Shown piece after piece: positions 35,180-44,655 of a stretch of DNA of 64,000 nucleotides; the stretch's first letter is position 1; every line of letters begins with the position of its first letter. The position numbers and the translations under genes are program-made. The DNA is taken from contig NC_050100.1 of NCBI RefSeq assembly GCF_902167145.1, positions 189,961,439-190,025,438 on the forward strand. Direction: 5' to 3'. Origin of the DNA: Zea mays. Taxonomy: Eukaryota > Streptophyta > Magnoliopsida > Poales > Poaceae. The notes under the pieces were generated by a model. That model was not told the origin of the DNA and made no database searches. It worked only from the letters and a program-made list of their open reading frames with translations.

Positions 35180-35794
35180 TCAGCACGCCGCGCCGGCGGG
35201 CGGCGGTGCCGGAGGCGGCGGGTGGTGAGGGCCTTGTCCTCCGCTCCCGCTGGCGTGATCAGCTGGCTGCGGCTTCTTGCGCTTCTTCTTCTCGTAGCTG
35301 ACGCCGCGCGCGCGGGCCTGGTGCTCGCGGACCTCGCGGAGGTAGAGGCGGACGGCGCGCGCCGCGAAGGGGTTGGACTCCGGGCGGCCTCCGTTCTCCT
35401 CGAAGGCGGCGCGGAGGCGGCCCACCAGCGCGTCGAGGCTGCCCCACGCCTGGCGCAGCGGGCAGGGGCACGGCGCGGGCGGGCTCGGGTGGCCGAAGAA
35501 GGGGCACGCCGCCGTGTGGACCTTGGTCTTGCCGAACTGGTCCAGGTACCGCAGGAACTCCAGCACGTGCGCGCCGCTGCACTGCGCCAGGCTCAGCGGC
35601 GGCCGGTGGTTCCGCAGGTACTGCCCGAACGTGTTCCAGTCCCGCCGCTTCTGCGCCTCGTACCGGCTCGGCGTCTGCGGCGTGCCGCCGCCCGGCGCCG
35701 ACGAAGACGCCCCGCCGCTCGATCCACCGGCTCCGCCTCCTCCGCCGCCATCACCACCGCCTCCCGGGCTCTCGGGGTTTGGGGGCAGGTCCAT
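35180..35794 (-). CDS. ALOG (LSH/G1-like) transcription factor
   Basis: A complete single-exon frame of 204 residues, usual for this family. The Gly/Ser-rich N-terminus (residues 10-38) leads into an ALOG domain at about 43-173, starting '[18 protein letters not shown]', with a zinc-ribbon insert carrying H93, C97, H102, C109 and C111. A basic nuclear-localisation motif KKKRKK (169-174) closes the domain, and the tail is Pro/His/Gly-rich. ALOG proteins are plant-specific, nuclear, DNA-binding regulators derived from a retrotransposon recombinase-type DNA-binding domain. Rice G1, TAWAWA1 and related genes and Arabidopsis LSH genes control organ boundaries and inflorescence branching. This copy looks closest to rice G1L1/G1L2 by memory, which I cannot verify. 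All key residues are intact. The ATG is the only in-frame start before the domain. Confidence 0.96.
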   Translation of the reverse strand: MDLPPNPESPGGGGDGGGGGGAGGSSGGASSSAPGGGTPQTPSRYEAQKRRDWNTFGQYLRNHRPPLSLAQCSGAHVLEFLRYLDQFGKTKVHTAACPFFGHPSPPAPCPCPLRQAWGSLDALVGRLRAAFEENGGRPESNPFAARAVRLYLREVREHQARARGVSYEKKKRKKPQPADHASGSGGQGPHHPPPPAPPPAGAAC

Positions 35795-35802
35795 CGATTA
35801 AC

Positions 35803-36105
35803 CTGCTGGCATCCAGGAATCATATACAGACACATGAAGGATTGACGCAGCGGATGATTACATGCGCCATTTTGGGGATCTATATATCTGAGGTGCCCTG
35901 CTCGATATTTTCTTTGCCTGTCCATGTTCGTGTGAAAGCGATGCATCTTTCATATTTATGCATAAAAGGAAAAATGATGCTGCTTATAAGAAACAATATT
36001 TTCGTCAGTCAAATTATACATGCGGGGGGGATGGGTTCTATTTTCTTGGAGAGGCAGCATGCAGTCACTGCCTCACTGGCGCGCTGCGAGCAAGTATACT
36101 CCTAC
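35803..36105 (-). other. Possible 5' UTR intron of the ALOG gene
   Basis: On the minus strand a good donor, CAAAG/GTAGGAGTAT (exon end 36106), lies in a GC- and CT-rich leader-like stretch (36106-36235). A possible acceptor, GCCAGCAG/GTTAATCG, ends at 35803, eight bases before the ATG. The pyrimidine tract is weak. The interval has no coding frame. This is an inference from splice motifs only; cDNA would settle it. Confidence 0.4.
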
Positions 36106-36235
36106 CTTTGGTGGAGATGGCGGCTGATCTCGGCGGTGGCAGCCGAGGCAGCGGCCGCGCGTTGGAATGGAGCTGAACTGCTGAAGCGGCCGCGAAGAGA
36201 AGAGATGAGGAAAAAAGATAAAAAGGAGCTAGCTT
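36106..36235 (-). promoter_or_regulatory. Possible leader/promoter-proximal region of the ALOG gene
   Basis: GC-rich sequence with CT-rich runs on the minus strand, immediately upstream of the putative splice donor. No convincing TATA box was found on the minus strand within the next 100 bp, so the transcription start is undefined. Confidence 0.3.
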
Positions 36236-37303
36236 GGACATGGAGAGTATCATAGAGTTACAAGTGTATACCCTTTGTTGCTCAGCTCAGCTCAGCTGGA
36301 GACTGGAGTGGTTGCTAGTAGGGGTGGCCGCTGGGAGTTCCTGCGGTACCTGGACGACCTGGTTGCTGACTGGCGTCGCTCGTCGTCTCATAGGTCCATT
36401 GATCTGCGGAGGAGCTCCATCAGGAACGGGGAGCTGTGGGGAATCGCATTTGCATGGCGCCGGCTACTATTTTTAGGAAGGAGGGTGTGTAGGGCGGTGG
36501 TGGATGGATTGTTTGTCCTAAAAAGGGGAGATCTGCGGAGCCAACTTGGAGGTGGAACAGAGGGTAGGAATATCAACAGCCGTAGAGGCGAAAAGTCGCG
36601 CCGCAGAGGTGGCACTGTTAGGGCTTTTAGGTGAAAGTGATGAAAAGAACACTAGTGTGGGGTGGGAGGCGAGCGACATGACTAAAGGTTAAAAAAATAT
36701 ATTTTTCCGTATTACTATCTCCCTCTGCTGTCTCGATCGAGTGGTAGCGGTGGTTTGGGGGTGGGTGAAAGCAATGGCGGAAGGCCCCGTCCTGGCCTCC
36801 GTTTGTATAGGACAAACTGTGGCGGTGTCCTTGCTGCCCCCGTCAAAGGCCGTCGTCCGATGCGCGGTGGCCGTCCCCCGGTCCCGCCGGAGAAGAAGAG
36901 TCCAAGGCAGGGAGGGGCAGGGGGACGCGGGGTGCTCTTCGCTCCATGATGACCGCACTACAGGACATATATCCAAGGCGCGCCCAGCATCCAATGGACT
37001 ACTACCTGTAAAGAGGTGGGGGCCGCACGTGCCCGTACGAATGGTGACTGTACGGCCCCACCCGCAGGGACAGGCCCTCGGAGCCCGTAATGAATGCGGC
37101 TCCCTTACTTGTGTGTCCCTGTGAAACGACAAATAGAAAAAACTCGTCCGGGCAGCGTACCCAGGTGTGAGATGTGCTCCGGCCTCCGGATTCCGAAAGA
37201 CCGACGGGCCGGGTTCCAGCTACAAGCCACCATCATTCTATCAACGAAACCTCCCTGCTCTCATGACTCTTGCTCAGATTCCTCTGCCTGCCGCCCATTC
37301 TAG
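36236..37303. other. Upstream region of the ALOG gene
   Basis: Apart from the 22-nt block at 36334-36355 shared in inverted orientation with the ALOG coding region, I see no gene. Open frames at 36275-36634 and 36741-37124 lack motifs. The interval is GC-rich in two blocks (about 36280-36640 and 36740-37120) separated by AT-rich DNA, and may hold regulatory sequence. Confidence 0.4.
36334..36355 (+). repeat. 22-nt inverted identity with the ALOG coding region
   Basis: These 22 bases on the plus strand are identical to the minus-strand ALOG coding sequence at 35540-35561, which encodes residues 78-85 (LEFLRYLD). Similarity fades within a few bases on either side. Confidence 0.85.
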
Positions 37304-37422
37304 GTTTTGTTCGGTTCCATAAGATCTGAGGAGATTAAATCTCTTTCTACTCGATTTTGACTAGCAAAAGATTTAATCTCCTTCAATTCTCTTTAACCCA
37401 CTTCTAACCAAACAAGCTCTTA
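37304..37422. mobile_element. Short MITE-like element
   Basis: The ends GGTTTTGTTCGGTT and, inverted at the right, GAGCTTGTTTGGTT are imperfect inverted repeats of the common grass GGGCTTGTTCGGTT type. The interior contains inverted GATTTAATCTC-like motifs. The target duplication is unclear. Confidence 0.45.
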
Positions 37423-37478
37423 GTTGTAATATTATTGCTGTAACATTCAGTGCTTACCAAATTGTTACTGCCTGCTAA

Positions 37479-37783
37479 GGGCATGTACAGTGGAGAGACA
37501 CCAAAACAGTTCTCCAAGCACAGGAGACAACTAAGAGACTCTATTGTACAATGGAGTGTCTATAAACGTAGTCTATTAATAAATACAGAATTAAATGTAT
37601 TTGTATAGCATCAGATCGATAGAACAGACGATAAATTCGTACAGTGGGAAGTGAGACGTCTGTTGCTACTTGGTTTACGAGCCAGAGGCGTCTCTTCACG
37701 GAGAGACGGCTCTAAGATTTTTTTGCAAATAACCCCCTTAAACACCTTAAGAGACTCCACATTAAACACCACTGTACATGCCC
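37479..37783. mobile_element. Tourist-like MITE, copy A (305 bp)
   Basis: The ends GGGCATGTACAGTGG and CCACTGTACATGCCC are inverted repeats, and TAA target duplications flank the element (37476-37478 and 37784-37786). It is about 97% identical by eye to copy B at 55060-55365. The interior has GTCTCT/AGAGAC-type inverted motifs. Non-coding. Confidence 0.95.
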
Positions 37784-37786
37784 TAA

Positions 37787-38468
37787 GAGCACTTAGGTCT
37801 GCAAATTTAATTTAAAGCATGAGCAGTTTAATCGAGGCCACAAGCAATGATCATGATATATATGGTGCATGCCTAGTATTTTGGGTTTTAAGTGAAAGGT
37901 TCTCAAGTGCAACTAGGGGAAAATTCAATGTCAAGCTAGCTCTTTTACATTAAATAAAGCAGTTAGATGGTGGGTCTGAAGCGGCATGTGTCATTTGCAA
38001 TCTGACATATCTCCATATATTAAATTAAAGAAAATACAATGGTGGTTGTCTAGCTAAAGTCCAAACGTATATTCCTTATCTTCAGAAAATGAAAATCTTT
38101 GATGCATGGACGGGGTACACTAATACACCCTCTAGTTGTACCATCATAAGTCACCAGCATAATAGCTGAAAATCCCACTATAATGGTTGTAAATTATAAT
38201 GCAAATATTGGCACCTTTGCCAAGCTTAAATACATGAAACCTATTTAGTAATGTGCTCTGGGAGCAAAAGGTTACATTCTAGTATGTGCCAATGTGCCAT
38301 CCCTTGGCACACACATACTGCGTATTTGCTTCTCAATGTATGTTCAATGTTTATTCATTTTACAACTATCAAGTGTCTTAGATCCTATGACTAGGGGGAA
38401 ACTATATATCAATAACAAATAGCACTGATGTATTCCATTAGGAGTGTTTTTTTTACTTTTGCAGATGA
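37787..38468. other. AT-rich intergenic DNA
   Basis: No coding or structural feature recognised. Confidence 0.5.
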
Positions 38469-38487
38469 GGCCCTGTTTGGAATCTTA

Positions 38488-38710
38488 GGGGGTGTTTGGT
38501 TTGAGAAATTACTCCATCCAAAATGAGATGGTGCATCATGAGTCAATTCCTCAAATTTGGTGGGATGACCTCATTCCTCATATTAGTACTAACTAACTAA
38601 CTATGAATAATGAGGTGGTGATGGATCAACTCATTCCATTCCACAAACCAAACAAAAAATAAGGAGTGAGAAGATAATGGACTAGCTCATTCCTCAAACC
38701 AAACTTCCTA
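38488..38710. mobile_element. Tourist-like MITE (223 bp)
   Basis: TTA flanks both sides (38485-38487 and 38711-38713). The ends GGGGGTGTTTGGTTTGAG and, inverted, TAGGAAGTTTGGTTTGAGG are imperfect inverted repeats. The interior is full of ATGAG/CTCAT motifs. Non-coding. Confidence 0.85.
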
Positions 38711-38772
38711 TTAGTATTTTTACAGTTTTGAGACAATACTATGATATTTGATGATATCGTGGTATTAGAAGT

Positions 38773-41577
38773 TGAAGCGTCCTGATTCTTTGGGACTCAA
38801 ATGTGATACAATTACTAGTCCCAGGAGGCTAGTAACCACATTCCTTACTTCAAATAGTACAGAGTTCGAATAAAAGTTATTACAATACTAGAGTATAAGC
38901 TCGAGAGAGAGCCCGAATTACAAAGCGCAGTAGAAGATAAACTAGCTCAGGCCACAGGCAGAACTGGGTGCAGACACAGCCCCCTTAATCAAGCATGGCA
39001 GAAAAGAAGTCTTCAGCTGCTGAAAAACATAAATAAATCTGGGTGAATACACTATGTATTCCGCAAGCCCATCCCGCTCCCGTAAAGAGAAAGGGGCCTA
39101 TACACTACATGCTTTATATGGTGGAGTTGAAGTCACTCTTCTTTTTCTCAGAGTAAGGCAATACTTTGATGGTTTTTCCCAAAGAAGGAAATAGCACTTT
39201 TTCACACTCAACCACCACTCAGCTTCCCGCTCCTGTGGCATCGTTTTCATTTCCAAAAACACACCCACTCACACATTTCCCTGTTCCCGGAGGTTATAAA
39301 ACACTAATTGTCATACCACACCAGACTCGTCCATTCCAGTGGACACGAACTATTCGAATAGGTTTGAACTCTGCGCAGAGGGGTACACTTTACCCACTAG
39401 TCCGGTTTCTGCGATCTCACCGTCGTGAGACCCGAATGCCGAATCTCTTTCCTTCCTCGCACGTCCTTACCTTAACGGTTATACCGGAAGGAGTCAGGCC
39501 ATCGCCATGTCCAAACCAGACAAAACATTCCCCCTCCTTATCCTCCCGGTGCTCTCCAGCCTTCATAACCCTGGGGTTTGGATCGTACGAGTTCAGATTG
39601 AGTGACTGCCCGTACAGTCTCAAGTGGTTGTACTTGTCATGAGTATAGGTAGTGAAGGATGACAAACCGGTCCTTATATGAGGGGACAATCCTTCTGCTC
39701 ACACTTAAACAGGCTGAGCCATCACCTTAGGCCCTCCCCTAAACCAGGGAGTCCCTGATCATCCCACTCAAAAGGTGATGAGGGTGAATACCCTTCATCA
39801 TACACTTTTTTGAAAACATCGTTTAGTAAAACACTGCCCTTTTCTCATCCCACATTTTGTACTCAAAAGATGTTTGTTAATGCAGGCTATCTCTCTGCTC
39901 ACAATGCAAAAGACCCATCCCTTATTCCCGGCTTAGGTAGTGGTAGAAAGAATAGGTAAATTATGCATCAAGGGAAGAATGGACTTGCCTTCGTTGAATT
40001 TCTCCTGGCACAAAAGATCTATTTCGGAGGGGTCGGGTTCCTGCCCTTCTTCCGGAGCTACAAATTCTGGAGGATCGGATCCCTCTTCTTCTAGCAAAAA
40101 TAGGTAATGAACATTACATCAATCATGGTGACTTGGTGGGGTGTGCCAATTATTAGACATTATTATTTTGTGCCCTAAAATTTATTTAGACTATTTTTGG
40201 TGCATAAAATATCAATATATATATATATATATATATATAAATAGGAAAAGAAAAAGGTAAAAGAAAAAAAGGGATTTCCTCAGCTAGCTGGGCCGGGGGG
40301 GATTTTGGTCTAGCCGAGCGCGAGCGCGCGTGGCCGCGTGGGCAGGCGACCCACTTGGTCCGCCAGCGAGGGAACAGCGCGGGGACGGCGCCGTGGGCGT
40401 GGGCCCACGTGCCAGAGGGAGCGGGAGGCTGAAGACGCTGGGGGTGACGGGGGGGCGAATCGGTCGGAGCTCGACCGCCGGTGAGGGCCCGCGACGGTTC
40501 TCTGCCGGGGTCTCGATTCTGTGACGATGGAGCGGTGGCAAGGCACGGGCGGGGATAGGGGATCATGGTGGTAGGGCCAATTTGGCTGGAGGGTGCTTGG
40601 GATGGCCGGTCCACGGCGAGGTGGCGGGCGTCCGCGGCGGGGGATCGCCGGTGAGGCTACCGAGGCAATAGGTGGAAGGAAAAGGGTGTGACATGATCGT
40701 GAGGGAGTGGTGAACCTCGCGAGCCTACCCAATTGAATGCTAGGCTACCAGAGGAAGGAAGGGGAGCTTACCGAATCGGAGGGAGGGCGCGGCGGCGCTG
40801 GCTCAATCGAGCTCGGGGAAGAGGAGGGGGAGTGGCCGAGGCCGGTGTGGGGAAAGGCGGAGCTCGAGCGGTTCTTTTTATAGGCGCCCAGGGCGGGAAG
40901 CGGCCAAAGGCCAGCTGGCGCCGACGAGGGATGCCACGACGGCGATGGGGGGCGCACAGCGCCGGGGATGAGACCTCACGGGCAGGCTGCGAGCACAGTG
41001 AGCTGAGGGGTGGAGTGGTGCCTAACTTCACTGGCGCAAGAGTTATGGCGAGGAGACGGGGCGAGGGGGGGTCATCGACGGGGATTGCGCCGGTGAAGTC
41101 ACGGGCGGGACGAAGGGTCTGACGGGAGGGCCCGGGCTGCCAGCGGGAGAGTGACGAGAGAGAGAGAGAGAGGATGCGCAGCTAACGGGTGGGGCCAACC
41201 GGTCAGCGGGGGAGGGGGCGCGGTGCTAGCGCGAGCGGGCGTGCGGGGGAGACGGGCCGCGTGGGTCGGGGGGGCGAGGCGCGCGGGAGGGAGTTGGGCC
41301 GGAAACGGCCCAGCCGAGGGGGGAAGGATTTTTCCTGTTTCCTTTTTTCTATTTCCAATTCTTATTTCTATTTCTTTTATCTCCCTTTCTTTTGAACAAA
41401 TAATTTGCTAAATAATCTTGGGTGCTAAAAAATAAATATATTCTATGTGAGGTGCTTCTAACAATCATAGTGTATGCATATGATGAGATGTCCTATGAGG
41501 TGGAGTCTAGGGAAAAAATCAGGGGGGGTTAGAAGATTAGGGTTCCAAACCTCGGGTTAAATTTTTGGGATGTTACA
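38773..41577 (-). mobile_element. Solo LTR 2, same family as solo LTR 1 (2,805 bp)
   Basis: On the minus strand it starts TGTAACATCCC and ends CAGGACGCTTCA. It is flanked by a perfect 5-bp duplication GAAGT (38768-38772 and 41578-41582). There is no internal coding region. The block 39355-39760 is closely related to 22980-23340 of solo LTR 1. The GC-rich part (40270-41330) and a (TA)n run at 40214-40239 are absent from solo LTR 1, so the two belong to different subfamilies. A minus-strand TATA-like motif lies near 40876-40883. Confidence 0.9.
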
Positions 41578-41857
41578 GAAGTCAAAAGGTGTTTGGTTGG
41601 TAAAGGTAAAACACGGTTTTTAATACCATGTTTTACCCAAAACTTTGATATTTTTGGAGTTTTGGAAACTCCACTTAGGATCTCAGTTTTCTTTTGTTGT
41701 CTCTACGAATACTTTGGTTTTCTGATGGAACCAAACACATCTAAGTTTTTAGCAATACTGTGGTAAGGTGATACTCTAGTATTTGTGTCATGTACAACTG
41801 TAAACTATGGTATTTCAAAACTATAGTATTTCAAAAACGCATTACCAAACAGGTCGA

Positions 41858-43614
41858 CAGAGCAAGTAACGTATAAGATTTGCAAGCAATTTGGTGAGGC
41901 TGACTTTGCAATGGACAAAATTTAAAATAGTGTTCACTAAGAATAAAAGATATGGTACTTGGTGCATATTTGGATTGAGAAAACAATAGATCTGCATTCA
42001 CCTTCAGATAAATAAAGATATTTATAAAATGGACAACAATAGACTAACTATGAACAAATAAATTCTAGCACCTAGTGTCGATATTTGATGACTAGGAAGT
42101 CTACACAGAATTACTCAGAATAGAAATTAATGGGATTTGGCATAAGCAGAGCTTAATGTTTAATGTGAGACAACATTTTATATAGGTTTGGACCGCAAGA
42201 TCGCATAATACCCAACGTCATGTATGGCATGATGTCTTGTGTTGGATTGCTTATTACGATGTGTTACAAGGGAAGTACCCTTGTCTCTCTTTATACAGTA
42301 CAGTGGGCAGACATACAAGTCGAGTACTAGTTGACTAAAACATAAGACTTCTAATCCTATTTAGAAATAGTCTTTCTTTTAACCCGACTAGATCAATAGC
42401 TTCTTACCTTAGAGAACATGTCATCATGTTCTGTGTCTTTAGATAGCTTCATGCACTGGCTCATCTACTTACCATGTCGTCAGTCTTATAGGGGACTCTT
42501 AGGATATGAGATCCTCAAGCTCTTCATGGTTTAACTTTGAAAGTCTTATTGAATCTCTAGTTTACTGCCAAGTAGAATCAAACGACATTTGAGTACTCTT
42601 CTTAAGAGAAGCCATGAAGTGTTCTTTGGATCTTCCTCTAGTAGTGTGTGCTTTCTTGCACATCCATTCGGTGTAGCCATCGAGCCTCTTACTGTTTAGC
42701 ACAAAACATGGAGGTCTTCTCTACAAATCTTCCTATCCCCAAAGAATATTCTCAACATATTTTAAAGTTATCTGACCAGGATATATCCGCCCCATGAGCC
42801 TAAAACCGACTATGTTGTAGTCGATTAAAGGGTCTTGTACATCCTTAGCAAATTGGCCAAGTAATCCACGAGACAATGGCAAGGATCCACTTATCATCAG
42901 GTGGTTTTGTTGCTTTCTATAGTCATATTTGTGCATTGTCCTTCCCTTATCCCTACCAAAAGCAAAAGCATGCAAGTCAAAATAAAGTTGATGACTTTTG
43001 ATGTTGACCGCTCTGTAAAACTTGCCATCCAATATGTGCCTGGAACTTCACATGTCCATTGTTTATTATCATCTTGTGTGAGTGTTGGGATATAAATACC
43101 ATATGATGAGCTTAATGCATATATCAGTGGTAGCCATAATCCATAGTTGGCTTATAGCTTGGTCTTCTCAATCTTGAATATGATAGTCTTAGTGATCCCT
43201 AAGCCCCTCAATAAGTATAATCAAGTCCTAATTATGGGGTTTAATGATAATGACCATGTAATTAAAGAACTAATGTGATTTGTTGAGTGTAATGATAGGA
43301 CAAAGAAAAACAGAAGAAGACATTAATAGTGGTGGAATCCCCAAATCTGATACGAAGTTTATAATTATGTTTACATTTTTAAATTATGCATATGTATGTT
43401 GTATTATCAATGGGAATTCAATCTACATGTTTGCTTGCAAGAACAATGTTCATATTCCACATGCATATTCCATAACGCCTAGAAACCTACCCTTAAAATT
43501 TTAGACACATTTGGATTTCTGAGCTTATGTGGCACTGTTGCACCATGGCACTACCACTCGTCACCTAGTAGTGCTAGACATTAAAGTAGCTATTCGGGCT
43601 TGTAAGTGTATTTA
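41858..43614. other. Intergenic DNA with a possible decayed repeat
   Basis: Apart from the short frame at 42733-43032 no gene was recognised. The stretch at 42170-42420 has a leader/LTR-like look, but no borders could be set. Confidence 0.35.
42733..43032 (-). CDS. Unrecognised 99-residue ORF
   Basis: An uninterrupted minus-strand frame of 99 codons in otherwise stop-rich DNA. It has mixed composition with well-distributed Trp, Phe, Tyr and charged residues and reads '...YPGQITLKYVENILWG' at its end. I do not recognise the family. The amino-acid make-up is more protein-like than neighbouring chance frames, so a gene fragment or a transposon-derived exon is possible. No promoter or splice context was identified. 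Confidence 0.25.
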   Translation of the reverse strand: MDGKFYRAVNIKSHQLYFDLHAFAFGRDKGRTMHKYDYRKQQNHLMISGSLPLSRGLLGQFAKDVQDPLIDYNIVGFRLMGRIYPGQITLKYVENILWG

Positions 43615-43936
43615 GAGCGGGTTTATATCCCTTGGCTAAAGTTTAGACCGTGTCATATTGGATGTTTGAATGCCAATTATGGTAAAACTAATTACACATA
43701 TGAAGACTAAACGACAAGATGGATTTTAAGCTTAATTAACCCTTAATTAGCAAATGTTTACTATAGCATCACATGGGCGAATCATGGACTAATTAGGCTT
43801 AATAGGTTCATCTTGTTTTTTAGTCCTCATATGTATAACTAGTTTTGTAATTAGACTATATTTAATACTTCTAGCTAACATCCAAACATCCTATGTGGCA
43901 GTGACTAAAGTTTAGTCACTATATCCAAACACCCTC
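43615..43936. mobile_element. Tourist-like MITE (322 bp)
   Basis: TTA flanks both ends (43612-43614 and 43937-43939). The right end inverted reads GAGGGTGTTTGGATATAGTG. The left end, GAGCGGGTTTATATCCC, is a worn match. Both arms share CTAAAGTTTAG and TAATTAGGCTTAAT-type motifs that I know from a widespread grass MITE. Non-coding. Confidence 0.85.
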
Positions 43937-43939
43937 TTA

Positions 43940-44608
43940 TACCCTTTCCCTGTTACCCCCAATGGTCATGGTTGCATCTAAACAAACCACTATACAAAAT
44001 TACAACAAATTGTCTATCTCTCTCTCACACACACTTTATCCAAGCTCCTAAGTCACTTCAAACAGCTCCTATGTGAATTCTTATGAGATTATGGACTCAA
44101 AATCAGTATTTGAGTTCATGCAGTTGTTCTTCTTGTTCAAGAGCATTGGTCCCCATTCAAGCCAACGATTGAATCTCTTATCCTTAGAGCATTGTTCCTA
44201 ACTAGCAAGAGTGTCATCTAGTGAGCTCCACTGCTCATTGTTGCATCCTTGAAGGTTTGAATACCCTAAAACTAAAGTAATAAATCCACATCTCAAGAGC
44301 TTGAGCTCTTGACTTGAGAACGAGGATAGGGTGTGTGAACCCAAGGCCTTAGTGGCTTCCTCAATAATGTAGAGGTAGGTAAGCATTTGTGATGAACTAA
44401 ACCATGAGACAAATCCTTGTCCCCTTTGTGCTCTTTATTTTCATAGTACCTATTTAAGTTTGTGAAGCAGTAATGCTCATTATCTAGTAGTGTCGGATCA
44501 TGGCACCAGGCATCAAGTGGCACCTTTGCTTGGATTACTAATTAAGTTTTTAAGCTCAAATTTGTTAGGTGGTCTATTCACCCCCTCTAGGTGTACTAGA
44601 TCCATACA
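43940..44608 (+). repeat. Probable 5' LTR (3' part) of a decayed copia element
   Basis: The end is well marked: a CACCCCCTCTAGGTGTACTAG tail closing in CA at 44608, two bases before a PBS. The start is not defined; a TGTTACCCCC near 43951 is one candidate. Confidence 0.5.
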
Positions 44609-44610
44609 AG

Positions 44611-44622
44611 TGGTATCAAGGC
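44611..44622 (+). other. Primer binding site of the copia element
   Basis: TGGTATCAAGGC is a close variant of TGGTATCAGAGC, the sequence complementary to the 3' end of initiator methionine tRNA used by most plant copia elements. Confidence 0.75.
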
Positions 44623-44655
44623 AAATTTCCTCTATAACGCTTCATTGCTTGAGGA

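Larger units (their letters stand above)
38469..41857. mobile_element. Small inverted-repeat element broken by two later insertions
   Basis: The left end GGCCCTGTTTGG and right end CCAAACAGGTC form an inverted pair. Once the MITE (38488-38710) and solo LTR 2 (38773-41577) are set aside, about 365 bp remain. The remainder is rich in TATGGTATTT/AAAATACCA motifs, as in several grass MITEs. No convincing target duplication was found, so the outer borders are tentative. Confidence 0.5.

Noticed and set aside
35084..35845. 253-codon plus-strand ORF
   Set aside because: It is the antisense shadow of the GC-rich ALOG coding region. It is Arg/Ala-rich and has no motif, whereas the minus strand gives a full ALOG domain.
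36275..36634. 119-codon plus-strand ORF containing 'EFLRYLD', suggesting a second ALOG fragment
   Set aside because: The similarity is confined to the 22-nt shared block; nothing else of the ALOG domain follows. It is reported as an inverted match, not as a gene.
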